In this document: one piece after another, positions 8,334-16,045 of the stretch
Layout of the letters: every line of letters begins with the position of its first letter
Position numbering within the stretch: position 1 is the stretch's first letter
Source of the DNA: JAQBFJ01 sp032123435
GTDB taxonomy: Bacteria; Verrucomicrobiota; Kiritimatiellia; UBA8416; JAQBFJ01
Direction of reading: 5' to 3'
Length of the DNA: 24,681 bases
Assembly: GCA_032123435.1 (NCBI GenBank)
Contig: JAQBFJ010000069.1
Coordinates: forward strand, 1 to 24,681
The notes under the pieces: generated by a model
What the model was told of the DNA's origin: nothing
Seen by the model: only the letters and a program-made list of their open reading frames with translations
Database searches by the model: none
Program-made: the position numbers and the translations under genes

Positions 8334-9065
8334 ATGAGAAAGAATCGGATCAAACATGTCATTCGTTATGTCATTACCGGAGTTATCGGCAGTATCATTA
8401 TCATTCTGGGCGCCGCACTGCTCGTTAAACAAGAAACAGCGCACCCAATCACGCCCGAACAACCCGCCAATATCGCCGACAAACAAAACAACATCACGAT
8501 GTGCGTATCAAAACCAGGAGCGCTAGCATACAACATGAACGGCCTGTTCATTTGCGAACTGGAACCCAATAGCCTCGCGGAAGTTGTCGACATAATCACA
8601 ATCGCCAATGAACCATTCGCTGTCTGCAATATAATTTACGATGACATGGAAGCGCTTAATGTCCTCGTAAAGAAGAGTGACCTCAATACGCCACCCGATA
8701 ATTCTGCACTCGAATCGCGTAACCAACAATTGAACAAACGAGCCACGCGGTTAAACAGATATACAGAACCTAACAATTCGTTATCAACAACAGATAACCC
8801 CCATGCGGCGGAATATGAAGCCGCCCGAGAAACATATCGTGAATTCCTGCGAAAGATAAAACAACTGACTGCACAAAGAGATTCAACCACAGGGGACGAG
8901 CGAACCCTTTACGGCGATGAGCTCCGCACACTCAAGGGAGAAGACATAAGACTTGCCAACGATCTTAAAACCATTCGCCGAAAATTCGATACATGGAATG
9001 ACGAGCACACAAAAACATCCACTGGAACAGAAACCGCTACGAAACAACCAGCAAAACAGGACTAA
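8334..9065 (+). CDS. Membrane-anchored protein with SH3-like and coiled-coil regions, unknown function
   Basis: A 243-residue protein with a basic N-terminus, one membrane helix (about 11-31), a compact beta-rich stretch at 54-116 (VSKPGALAYN...FAVCNIIYDD...NVLVKKSDL) reminiscent of a bacterial SH3-like domain, and then a charged helical segment (about 158-222) likely to form a coiled coil, ending in a Thr/Lys-rich tail. The topology suggests one inner-membrane anchor with the rest in the periplasm. The SH3-like reading is tentative. There is no Shine-Dalgarno before the ATG; CAGCGCTG precedes it. Same strand as its neighbours, so possible co-transcription. No function is proposed. Confidence 0.6.
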   Translation: MRKNRIKHVIRYVITGVIGSIIIILGAALLVKQETAHPITPEQPANIADKQNNITMCVSKPGALAYNMNGLFICELEPNSLAEVVDIITIANEPFAVCNIIYDDMEALNVLVKKSDLNTPPDNSALESRNQQLNKRATRLNRYTEPNNSLSTTDNPHAAEYEAARETYREFLRKIKQLTAQRDSTTGDERTLYGDELRTLKGEDIRLANDLKTIRRKFDTWNDEHTKTSTGTETATKQPAKQD

Positions 9066-9215
9066 CCCGGATATTGCACCCGTTCAGAACATGGCAGATG
9101 CGTTACTTACCCGACATTCTTGCTGATTTCATGCGATATTCGGGCTAAAATAATTTCTAGCATTTTGAACCAGCCTATGTTAAATTTCGCATTGTTTTAT
9201 CAGCAGCTTGAAAAT

Positions 9216-9437
9216 ATGAAACCAGCTATTGTCATAGGAATTATGTTCATCCTGCTTGGATGCGACAGCAAACATGGAAAAACCAAAGTAGAAACAAAAG
9301 ATCATAAAACCGAACCAACCGTCGTTGAATACATGGCAGGTAAACCTCAGATAGATGCCTACCTGAAAACAAAAGCCACAATCAATGATATCAACGAAAA
9401 ACAGAAAAAAAGAATTGAACAGTCTTTACAACAGTAG
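9216..9437 (+). CDS. Small lipoprotein, unknown function
   Basis: A 73-residue protein: MKPAIVIGIMFILLGC is a classic lipoprotein signal with lipobox LLGC, so the mature protein would start at Cys16 with about 58 highly charged residues (many Lys, Glu, Asp and Gln). The ATG at 9216 is chosen because it places the lipobox correctly; the frame stays open upstream to 9120, which would add 32 residues and disrupt the signal. Asp follows the Cys (+2), which in Enterobacteriaceae is an inner-membrane retention signal, though that rule may not apply here. A TAAAAT at 9146-9151 with CTGATT 17 bp upstream could be its promoter. Confidence 0.55.
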   Translation: MKPAIVIGIMFILLGCDSKHGKTKVETKDHKTEPTVVEYMAGKPQIDAYLKTKATINDINEKQKKRIEQSLQQ

Positions 9438-9473
9438 CTCAGCATAACAACAAGGATTTAGAGGTATTACAAT

Positions 9474-10094
9474 ATGCCTGACATTGAAACACAGTGTCCT
9501 AATTGCGGCCTGATAATAGCAATATCCGAATACGCGGATCTTTCCTCCGTAAAATGCCGATCATGCGGCAGCCTGATGAAAGAAGAGCAACCAGAACCTG
9601 AAGAAGAAATAGAGCAGGATGATGTCATCGAAGAACCAGTACAAGAAGTTCACAAGGTAATCAAAAAAGGACGATCCAGCAAACTTAGAAAAAGAATAGG
9701 TCCATCCAAAATGGGAACCGTCCACTTCGTCTGCTCATGGATAATTTTCGTCACTGTTGCCATTATAATGTGCCGTCTCAGATACGGCGGCTCAATGTCC
9801 CAAACTAATCTTGATATGCTGAAACAAGTGGGACCTTTTATCGCGTTTATCATCCATGTATTTATAATCACACAGGCATATCATGATTCAATGTTTCACG
9901 GCATATTAGCTACATTTGTTCCAGGCTATTCCTTCTGTTATATAATTATGGGCATAGATAACTATTATACACGCGCCGTACTGGGCGGACTGCTTATAGG
10001 CGTGGCACAAGACACATTCACCGTATTCAAAGACGCCATCCTGGAAATGCTCGGTAATTTCGAATTCTGGGTAGAAAAAGGAATCTACGACTAA
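9474..10094 (+). CDS. Zinc-ribbon membrane protein, unknown function
   Basis: A 206-residue protein with an N-terminal zinc ribbon (CPNCG, Cys8/Cys11, and CRSCG, Cys28/Cys31), an acidic Glu/Asp-rich linker (37-56), a basic stretch (61-77, KKGRSSKLRKR) and about four membrane helices (about 83-101, 118-136, 143-161, 165-180). The ribbon should lie in the cytoplasm ahead of the first helix. An AGAGGT Shine-Dalgarno stands 8 nt before the ATG. It lies 36 nt after the lipoprotein gene. The fold type (ribbon plus linker plus membrane bundle) is common in PVC bacteria but has no assigned role that I know. Confidence 0.65.
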   Translation: MPDIETQCPNCGLIIAISEYADLSSVKCRSCGSLMKEEQPEPEEEIEQDDVIEEPVQEVHKVIKKGRSSKLRKRIGPSKMGTVHFVCSWIIFVTVAIIMCRLRYGGSMSQTNLDMLKQVGPFIAFIIHVFIITQAYHDSMFHGILATFVPGYSFCYIIMGIDNYYTRAVLGGLLIGVAQDTFTVFKDAILEMLGNFEFWVEKGIYD

Positions 10095-10137
10095 CCTGAA
10101 TATTGCAACAACCGCTTCCTGTTGAAAAACAGTCTCT

Positions 10138-10752
10138 TTATTGCTTGGATTCCAGCCACTTTATTATTTCCACAGCAACATCGCGCTTGCTCATGATGGG
10201 AAATTCACGTACCCCGCAATTTGTGACAAATAATACCTTGCTAACATCAGAAGCTATACTCGACACATCATTGGCAACCACCAGATCCAGATGTTTTTCA
10301 CGCAGTTTTCGCGCCGCATTCTCAGCTAAAGCGCTCGTTTCAACAGCAAATCCAACAAAAATACGACCCGCCTTCAAACCCTTCACCAATTGAAGAATAT
10401 CCCGAGTAGATTCTAACGGAAGCTCTGACGGCATTCTGTCTTTCTTCAGCTTCTCCCCGCTCACAATCACGGGACGCCAGTCCGCCGGCGCTGCCGCCAT
10501 AACAAGAGCATCACACCATTCGATATTCGACAATACCGCATCAGCCATTTCACCAGTGGTTACAACATCAATTACATGAACACACTCAGGCACCCCGATA
10601 TGTACCGGACCCGACACCAGCCTGACATCATGCCCACTGTCAATACCAGCCGCGGCAACAGCGTAACCCATTTTCCCTGTCGACGCATTGCTGATAAAAC
10701 GCACAGGATCAATAGGTTCTCTCGTCGGCCCGCCCGTTACAAGAATTCGCAT
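10138..10752 (-). CDS. coaB: Phosphopantothenate-cysteine ligase, stand-alone CoaB
   Basis: CoaB joins cysteine to 4'-phosphopantothenate in coenzyme A synthesis. The 204-residue protein has the N-terminal ILVTGGPTREPIDPVRFISN followed by SSGKMG-like NASTGKMG, AAPADWRP, the KLKK motif, GFAVET and VVANDV, all of the CoaB domain. The usual bacterial partner CoaC (flavin decarboxylase) is normally fused upstream as CoaBC; here it is absent, so CoaC should be encoded elsewhere. The ATG at 10752 was chosen because GGAGGTG sits six bases upstream; an in-frame GTG at 10776 would swallow that site. Divergent from the MBL-fold gene and convergent with the zinc-ribbon membrane gene. On the minus strand, TTGTCA (10829-10834) and TAACAT (10805-10810), 18 bp apart, could be its promoter. 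Confidence 0.88.
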   Translation of the reverse strand: MRILVTGGPTREPIDPVRFISNASTGKMGYAVAAAGIDSGHDVRLVSGPVHIGVPECVHVIDVVTTGEMADAVLSNIEWCDALVMAAAPADWRPVIVSGEKLKKDRMPSELPLESTRDILQLVKGLKAGRIFVGFAVETSALAENAARKLREKHLDLVVANDVSSIASDVSKVLFVTNCGVREFPIMSKRDVAVEIIKWLESKQ

Positions 10753-10899
10753 GAATAACACCTCCAATATTTTCACGCAATATACTCTGAAAATTAGAGT
10801 TGAATGTTAACACAAAACAGTACAAGGTGACAACTTGGAATAATAAATTCCACGATTACCTGAAAGCAACAACATACCCTTGAATAAGACAAAATACAC

Positions 10900-11535
10900 A
10901 TGAACGCACGTATCGAAACGGTAACAGTGGGCGATTTCCAGGCTAACTGTTTTATCCTCATTGGAAAAACAAACAAAGCAATCGTAATAGATCCAGGCGC
11001 TGAACCAGAACTCATAATCACCATCCTGGAAAAACATAAATTAACCGTCTGCGCTTATATGCTCACCCATGGCCACTTTGACCATGTCGGCGCACTCGCA
11101 AAATTATACACGTCAATGCCCGCTCCAATAGGCCTGCATAAAGCCGATCTTCAATGGATTTTCACCAAAGAAAACAGTATGCCCCCGTTTTACGACAATC
11201 CGAAACAGCCCTGCGAAATAACACGACTCCTTGAGGACGGACAGGAATTCACTGATGCCGGCCTGAAGTATAGAGTTATTTCAACCCCGGGACATACCCC
11301 GGGCTCCGTATGTTTTCTGTTCCACGAAGAAAACCTTCTGTTCTCAGGAGACACACTGTTTGCCGGTTCAGTAGGACGCACAGATCTGCCCGGCGGAAGT
11401 TCTCGTATCCTGAACGCCTCTCTGCGTAAAATCATTGAGTTGCCACCAATCACCGTCATTTACCCCGGCCATGGCCCCTCCTCTGATCTCAATCATGAAA
11501 CAAAACACAACTTTTTCATGCAGTCGTTAATGTGA
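10900..11535 (+). CDS. MBL-fold metallohydrolase (glyoxalase II/YcbL-like)
   Basis: A 211-residue metallo-beta-lactamase-fold enzyme with a complete binuclear metal site: THGHFDH (56-62), His132 (GHTPGSV), Asp151 (SGDTLF) and His191 (YPGHGP). The SGDTLFAGSVGRTDLPGG and PGHG segments match the small cytosolic glyoxalase II-like hydrolases (E. coli YcbL type), which cleave hydroxyacyl-thioesters such as S-lactoylglutathione or related thiols; the true substrate here is unknown. The length lacks the C-terminal substrate-binding domain of true GloB. The start ATG has no clear Shine-Dalgarno. Divergent from coaB across 147 nt. A possible terminator hairpin follows the stop. Confidence 0.87.
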   Translation: MNARIETVTVGDFQANCFILIGKTNKAIVIDPGAEPELIITILEKHKLTVCAYMLTHGHFDHVGALAKLYTSMPAPIGLHKADLQWIFTKENSMPPFYDNPKQPCEITRLLEDGQEFTDAGLKYRVISTPGHTPGSVCFLFHEENLLFSGDTLFAGSVGRTDLPGGSSRILNASLRKIIELPPITVIYPGHGPSSDLNHETKHNFFMQSLM

Positions 11536-11547
11536 AACAGCCTATTT

Positions 11548-11565
11548 TCAGGCCTAGGCGCCTGA
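11548..11565 (+). terminator. Hairpin after the MBL-fold gene, possible weak terminator
   Basis: TCAGGC (11548-11553), a six-base loop, then GCCTGA (11560-11565): a perfect 6-bp stem 12 nt after the stop at 11535. It is GC-rich but is followed by a mixed CATTCATTC rather than a U-run, so termination efficiency is doubtful. Confidence 0.38.
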
Positions 11566-11590
11566 CATTCATTCAGCCAGCAAGAACTCC

Positions 11591-11619
11591 TTGCACTCCC
11601 GGCCCGTTAACAATATCCT
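11591..11619 (+). promoter_or_regulatory. Candidate promoter for the coiled-coil gene, near-leaderless
   Basis: TTGCAC (11591-11596), 17-bp spacer, TATCCT (11614-11619); the ATG at 11628 is 8 nt further on. No Shine-Dalgarno precedes the gene. Each hexamer matches consensus at four positions, so this site alone is weak; it gains interest because the same arrangement recurs elsewhere in the window. Confidence 0.33.
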
Positions 11620-11627
11620 GATGCAAT

Positions 11628-12071
11628 ATGAATGACATATTCAAAATCAACGCACCCGGAATCGATACGCGCAAAATAGTCGAGGAAATCAAGGCCTCTG
11701 TCGCCGATAAAATGGAAAAAGGCCTGTATACGGACCCGCGCGTGGCACGCGCCGAACGAACAAATCTTACGAACCTGAAAAACGAAGACGAATTCTTACA
11801 GTTCTACCTGGAGTGTCTTCGCGATGCAGTTTTCGTCGATATAGGCGACTTTGAAATATACGAACGCCGCACTAAATTAGCACCTTTGTTTATAGCGCTG
11901 AAACGAACATTATGGAAACTCTTAAAGTTTTATACGTATAGATTATGGTCACAACAGAATCAAATTAACGGCCTCCTGCTTTCCGCAGTAGAAAGCATCG
12001 ATAGCCGCTACCGTGAAAAATTAAAAGAACTGGAACATAAAATTACCGAGCTCGAAAAGAAAGGTTCATAA
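11628..12071 (+). CDS. Coiled-coil protein beside a glycosyltransferase, unknown function
   Basis: A 147-residue, soluble, largely helical protein. The opening (APGIDTRKIVEEIKASVADKM...) resembles the amphipathic helix and DxxxIxxEI start seen in the N-terminal extensions of some sugar-nucleotide or methyltransferase proteins in bacterial glycan clusters. A Lys/Arg/Trp-rich helix (about 88-113, LKRTLWKLLKFYTYRLW) could be membrane-peripheral, and the C-terminus (about 125-145, REKLKELEHKITELEKK) is a clear heptad coiled coil. It lies 108 nt upstream of the GT4 gene in the same direction. A partner or scaffold role for the transferase is inference; no named family is claimed. Confidence 0.58.
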   Translation: MNDIFKINAPGIDTRKIVEEIKASVADKMEKGLYTDPRVARAERTNLTNLKNEDEFLQFYLECLRDAVFVDIGDFEIYERRTKLAPLFIALKRTLWKLLKFYTYRLWSQQNQINGLLLSAVESIDSRYREKLKELEHKITELEKKGS

Positions 12072-12179
12072 TAGAGAACTAATGCTCTGCCCGCAGAAAA
12101 GACCGGTCTAAACAATTCCAGAAGAACATCTGCGAACAAACTGACCCCAAACAGGCATGATCTCATAAAACCGTTCAAT

Positions 12180-13361
12180 ATGACATTAAACAATCATATC
12201 GCTTTCGTATGCCCCCGATTCGCCGAAGGCTCCACTGTTGGAGGCGCCGAGACCCTCCTCAAGGACATGGCCATACGCACCGCAGCCATGGGGCGCAAGG
12301 TAACTTTCCTGACAACCTGTGCCAGAGACCACTTCACATGGAAGAACGAAATTCCACCAGGCACAAGTACTATAAATAATATTGAAATAAGATTCTTCCC
12401 CGTAAACGAGAACAGAAACATCAACGCCTTTCTGCGGACACAAGAGGCCATAAGCCGCGGCGCCACAGTTTCGGAAGAAGAAGAAAATGTATGGCTCACT
12501 AATAACGTTAACAGCTCTGAACTTATTGATCACCTTCGCAAGCATCAGGCCGAATACGATAAAATAGTTATGGGCCCATACCTGTTTGGTCTTATATATT
12601 TTGCAGCCGCAATCTGTCCTTCCAAAACAATGCTTGTACCGTGCCTGCACGATGAACCTTTCGCACGGCTTAAAGCGTTTCGTGAAATGTTTCATAACGT
12701 ATACGGCATTATGTTCAATACCGTCCCCGAACATGAACTCGCCCAGGAATTATTCAACATGGAATCGTGCAAAACCTTTGTTGTCGGCATGGGACTTGAT
12801 GATCTTACAATCAGCACAGCACAGTCCGGAAATAGATATCAGTCTGCCGCGCCTTACGTGATCTACTCGGGACGCCGTGAGCCTCTGAAAGGCACGCCAC
12901 TGCTTATAGATTATATGAAAGCATTCAGAAGTCGAACACACCGCGATATTAAACTTATGCTCACTGGCAAAGGTGCTGTCGATATTCCGGCCGAACTATC
13001 CGCACACGTCCTCGATATCGGGTTTGTGTCCGAAGAAGAAAAAAGGCATGCAATGGCAGGCGCAATAGCATTCTGCCATCCCTCAGTAAACGAAAGTCTC
13101 GGCATAGTCATACTTGAAGCCTGGCTGGCCGGAACCCCCGCTATCGTTCATGGAAAGGGCCGCGTTCTGCCATACCAATGTGAAAAAAGTGGCGGCGGAT
13201 TATGGTTTAACACATATCCCGAATTTGAAGAAGAACTGATTATGCTTATGGATAACCAGGAATTGCGTAACAATCTCGCCAGCGCGGGAAGAAAATACGT
13301 GCTTGAACACTATTCCAGGGAAGTAATAGATCAAAAAACAGCACAAGCCCTGAATGCCTGA
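12180..13361 (+). CDS. GT4-family glycosyltransferase
   Basis: A 393-residue GT-B retaining glycosyltransferase, presumably transferring a nucleotide sugar in surface glycan synthesis. The N-terminal domain begins with a Rossmann strand (IAFVCPRF) and GGAETLL (21-27), usual for acceptor binding. The C-terminal domain has YSGRREPLKG (229-238, the phosphate-contacting G-R...K region) and the GT4 E-x7-E motif (Glu305...Glu313 in NESLGIVILEAWLAGTP). The C-terminal tail has the usual HYS-like HYSREV helix. No Shine-Dalgarno is present; CTGACC (12141-12146) and CATAAA (12164-12169), 17 bp apart, might be a promoter with a leader of only a few bases. Its 3' end faces the next gene with a 9-nt gap. 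Acceptor and sugar cannot be told from sequence. Confidence 0.88.
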   Translation: MTLNNHIAFVCPRFAEGSTVGGAETLLKDMAIRTAAMGRKVTFLTTCARDHFTWKNEIPPGTSTINNIEIRFFPVNENRNINAFLRTQEAISRGATVSEEEENVWLTNNVNSSELIDHLRKHQAEYDKIVMGPYLFGLIYFAAAICPSKTMLVPCLHDEPFARLKAFREMFHNVYGIMFNTVPEHELAQELFNMESCKTFVVGMGLDDLTISTAQSGNRYQSAAPYVIYSGRREPLKGTPLLIDYMKAFRSRTHRDIKLMLTGKGAVDIPAELSAHVLDIGFVSEEEKRHAMAGAIAFCHPSVNESLGIVILEAWLAGTPAIVHGKGRVLPYQCEKSGGGLWFNTYPEFEEELIMLMDNQELRNNLASAGRKYVLEHYSREVIDQKTAQALNA

Positions 13362-13370
13362 GAACTTTTC

Positions 13371-13823
13371 CTACTTTTCTTCTTTGCACACTTCGGAAAT
13401 CTTATCAAGCGCGTCCACAATTTGCTTCATTGCTTTTTCAACAACCCCAACCTTCTCAAGAACAGTGCCAAAGCGATACATGTTCTTTGTCCGAATATTC
13501 TCGAGACTCTCACGCCTGCTATCCATCTCTATCAGTTCAGATTCAAGCTGCTTGATTCGAAATTCAGCCGCCGACAACGACCGGCGAAGATTGACAATAC
13601 GCTGCTCCTGCTCCTCATCGCTACTGTCTATATCACCTATTTCCATCCCTTCAGGAATAGGGACCTCAACATCATTGCCGCAATCAGTACACGGAATGGT
13701 AAGACCAGCACCACGATAATCTATTGCCAGACTTTTACCGCAATGCGGACAATCGAAAACAATGTCAGTTTCCTTTATCTCGCCTGCCTGTTTAGCCTCG
13801 TCTTGTTTAGCATCGTCTGTCAT
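13371..13823 (-). CDS. Zinc-ribbon coiled-coil protein, unknown function
   Basis: A 150-residue soluble protein: an acidic/Lys-rich start, then a zinc ribbon with CPHCG (Cys25/Cys28) and CTDCG (Cys45/Cys48) in the FDCPHCGKSLAID...TIPCTDCGNDVEVP layout common in PVC bacteria, then an Asp/Glu-rich stretch and a coiled coil from about residue 70 to 110 (RIVNLRRSLSAAEFRIKQLE), ending in a further helix. ATG at 13823 with AGGGG just upstream is preferred to the adjacent TTG (13826). Last gene of the long minus-strand series, 57 nt after rpmB, so it may be co-transcribed. A nucleic-acid or protein-contact role is possible but not shown. Confidence 0.62.
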   Translation of the reverse strand: MTDDAKQDEAKQAGEIKETDIVFDCPHCGKSLAIDYRGAGLTIPCTDCGNDVEVPIPEGMEIGDIDSSDEEQEQRIVNLRRSLSAAEFRIKQLESELIEMDSRRESLENIRTKNMYRFGTVLEKVGVVEKAMKQIVDALDKISEVCKEEK

Positions 13824-13879
13824 CAATCCCCTGCCGTTTAATCAAAGCCTAACCAAACAACACCAATAAAATCATCGCT

Positions 13880-14107
13880 CTATGCTTTAACCACTTTGCC
13901 TGATTTGATGCATGCCGCGCAAACCATCATCCTACTCGCTTCGCCCCCAGACACAACACGAATCTTCTGAAGATTGGGCCGAAAACAACGCTTCGTGACA
14001 CCGGTAATATGAAGACCTATGCCGCCTTTCTTCTTAGCCATGCCGCGACGTATAATCTTATTTCCGGAACGAACCCCTTTTCCACATATTTCACACATTC
14101 TTGCCAT
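13880..14107 (-). CDS. rpmB: 50S ribosomal protein L28
   Basis: A 75-residue ribosomal protein L28 of the large subunit. Visible features are the basic KKGGIGLHITGVTKRCFRPNLQKIRV core, and Cys pairs CEIC (Cys5/Cys8) and CAAC (Cys63/Cys66), making this the zinc-binding (C+) form. GAGGAG sits six bases before the ATG, a strong Shine-Dalgarno. It lies 103 nt downstream of recJ. A consensus TATAAT on the minus strand (14136-14141) within that gap could be its own promoter, though no good -35 was found, and the site is part of the palindrome TATAATTATA. Confidence 0.95.
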   Translation of the reverse strand: MARMCEICGKGVRSGNKIIRRGMAKKKGGIGLHITGVTKRCFRPNLQKIRVVSGGEASRMMVCAACIKSGKVVKA

Positions 14108-14210
14108 TATTATCTCCTCTGATCAAAAGCCTATAATTATAATGTTACAAAGCGCAAGTAAAAATATACATAGTTTTCTTGAAAATGTTCTTTTTCTCGT
14201 CTTGTATGGT

Positions 14211-16040
14211 TTATCCCATAGAAGCTCGAAAATCTTTCACATTTAACTGCAATGACGTTCTCCCCTTGTAGGTGTTTTCCTGAACCTGAAATAATAAATC
14301 CATTTTGCCTTCAGGAAGAGCCTGATCCGCCATATCAAACGCTATCGCCTCCATTTGGTCCGCCCCGCTAATAACTTTCATTTTGATATGGTTTCTGCCC
14401 ACTTTTCGGGGCTGACCCGTTAAACGCACATTCCTAAGCCCCCAAACAGGAGTCGGATTGCCCACGCCAAACGGTTTCAAACTATTCACCGCCTGAATGA
14501 ACCTCTCGTCAATTTCACCGAGATGGTTAAGCCATGCATCACAACGACGTACTTCCAGATCCTTACCAGCAAGCCTTCCTGCACAGATTTCATTAAAACG
14601 CTTTCGGAATCTATCCAGTAGCCCCTTCTTTATAACCAAACCAGCAGCCATCATGTGCCCCCCGGACGAAACAAGAAGATCCGAACACTGCCGAAGAACT
14701 TCCATAATGTCAACATCAGGAATACTCCTGCAGGAACCGCGACCGACACCATCCTCATCAAACGATATGACAACAACAGGACGCCTGAACCGGGAACACA
14801 ATCTTGACGCCACAATCCCAATTATACCTATATGCCAACCTTGACCACATGTTATAAGACCGGACAATCCATCATCAATAAGTGATTCTATTTCACTGAT
14901 CGCTTCTTTTATGATTTTGTCTTGTATCCGCTTCCTACCATCGTTCATACGTTCTAACTCAAGAGCAATCTCTCCTGCCCGATCCGGATCATCTGCCAGA
15001 AGAATCTCCAGCGCCAAGTCAGGATGACCCAGCCGGCCGGCCGCGTTCAGTCTCGGCCCTATAACAAACCCTATGCCGTAACAATCCAACGACATTATGC
15101 CGGCCGCCTTGCTCAATGCCAGCAGACCTGTTTCTGAATAATTCCTCCCCAACTCACCACCATATGTCATGTTGAGACGGTTTAAACCGTGAAATACCAA
15201 TATTCTGTTTTCACCTGTAATATCAACAACATCAGCAACCGTTCCAATCGCCACAAGCCCCAGCCATTTACGAAGATCAATGCCTGCTATTAATTCTGAA
15301 CCATCACCTGCCGCGTCTGCATCTCGCCCGGACAAACCTTCCGCACCCCCTCGAAACACATACTTTATCAAACCATGACAGAGTTTAAATGCCACGCCAA
15401 CTCCGGCAAGATTAACGTTACTCATGCCGTTTCCGCCCAGCCGCGGATTCACTACCGCAACAGCCGGCGCAGGCAATCCTGTCAGCTCATGATGATCCGT
15501 AATAACAACATCAACCCCCGCCTTTCGCGCAAACTCCACCGCATCAGCCGAACATGTCCCGCAATCAACCGTAATAATAAGATCCGGCTTGTGAATATCA
15601 AGACAGCGCCGCAAAGCATTAACACTGAACCCGTACCCATCATTGAAACGATTGGGAAGAAAAGAAACGACCCTCGCCTTCATCTCCGCCAAAACAGAAA
15701 CAAGCAGAGCGGTACTCGTAACCCCGTCCGCGTCATAATCGCCATAAACCACGATCATTTCGCCGCGTCGAACAGCATTCCAGATACGCTCAACGGCATC
15801 CAGCATACCGGGCATCAGAAAGGGATCAGAAAGATTGCTGAGACGCGGATTGAGAAACTGTTCAACATCTGAAGACTCACACACACCGCGCCCGACAAGC
15901 AACGCCGCTACAGCATACGGCAGGTTCACCTGACACGCGATCTTCTCCGCAAGAACAGTATCAAACTCAACCGCCTGCCATCGAAATTGACGCCGGGCTC
16001 CGGACAATCCCGATCCATCTTCTCCTGCCGGTCTTACCAT
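14211..16040 (-). CDS. recJ: Single-stranded-DNA-specific exonuclease RecJ
   Basis: RecJ degrades single-stranded DNA 5' to 3' in recombinational and mismatch repair. From the ATG at 16040 the 609-residue protein has the DHH-family motifs DYDADG (101-106), DCG (about 159-161), TDHH (181-184), GTVADVVD (about 267-274), the conserved GPRLNAAGRLG (328-338) and, in the C-terminal DHHA1 domain, SSGGHMMAAG. Phosphoesterase metal ligands are therefore present. A frame upstream to 16154 would add 38 residues but would overlap secDF; the ATG at 16040 follows AAAGGA and AGG, and starts 5 nt after the secDF stop, so it is the better choice. Coupled to secDF and part of the aroC-to-recJ series. Confidence 0.94.
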   Translation of the reverse strand: MVRPAGEDGSGLSGARRQFRWQAVEFDTVLAEKIACQVNLPYAVAALLVGRGVCESSDVEQFLNPRLSNLSDPFLMPGMLDAVERIWNAVRRGEMIVVYGDYDADGVTSTALLVSVLAEMKARVVSFLPNRFNDGYGFSVNALRRCLDIHKPDLIITVDCGTCSADAVEFARKAGVDVVITDHHELTGLPAPAVAVVNPRLGGNGMSNVNLAGVGVAFKLCHGLIKYVFRGGAEGLSGRDADAAGDGSELIAGIDLRKWLGLVAIGTVADVVDITGENRILVFHGLNRLNMTYGGELGRNYSETGLLALSKAAGIMSLDCYGIGFVIGPRLNAAGRLGHPDLALEILLADDPDRAGEIALELERMNDGRKRIQDKIIKEAISEIESLIDDGLSGLITCGQGWHIGIIGIVASRLCSRFRRPVVVISFDEDGVGRGSCRSIPDVDIMEVLRQCSDLLVSSGGHMMAAGLVIKKGLLDRFRKRFNEICAGRLAGKDLEVRRCDAWLNHLGEIDERFIQAVNSLKPFGVGNPTPVWGLRNVRLTGQPRKVGRNHIKMKVISGADQMEAIAFDMADQALPEGKMDLLFQVQENTYKGRTSLQLNVKDFRASMG

Positions 16041-16045
16041 TAAAC

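Larger units (their letters stand above)
9060..10107 (+). repeat. Dispersed 19-bp 3'-end element (two copies)
   Basis: GACTAACCCGGATATTGCA at 9060-9078 and GACTAACCTGAATATTGCA at 10089-10107 differ at two of 19 positions. Each includes the Asp codon and stop of a plus-strand gene (the coiled-coil protein and the zinc-ribbon membrane protein) plus 12-13 bases beyond. The two genes are not related in sequence, so shared ancestry of the ends is uncertain and chance is possible. Confidence 0.3.

Noticed and set aside
10119..10132. CTGTT-GAAA-AACAG hairpin between convergent gene ends as a bidirectional terminator
   Set aside because: Only a 5-bp AT-rich stem, with a mixed TCTCTTT tail; too weak to call.
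12100..12109. Palindrome AGACCGGTCT upstream of the GT4 gene as an operator
   Set aside because: A single perfect 10-mer with no second copy or regulator nearby; expected by chance at this length.
14132..14141. Palindrome TATAATTATA before rpmB as an operator
   Set aside because: AT-rich self-complementary sequence that simply includes a -10-like hexamer; no further support.
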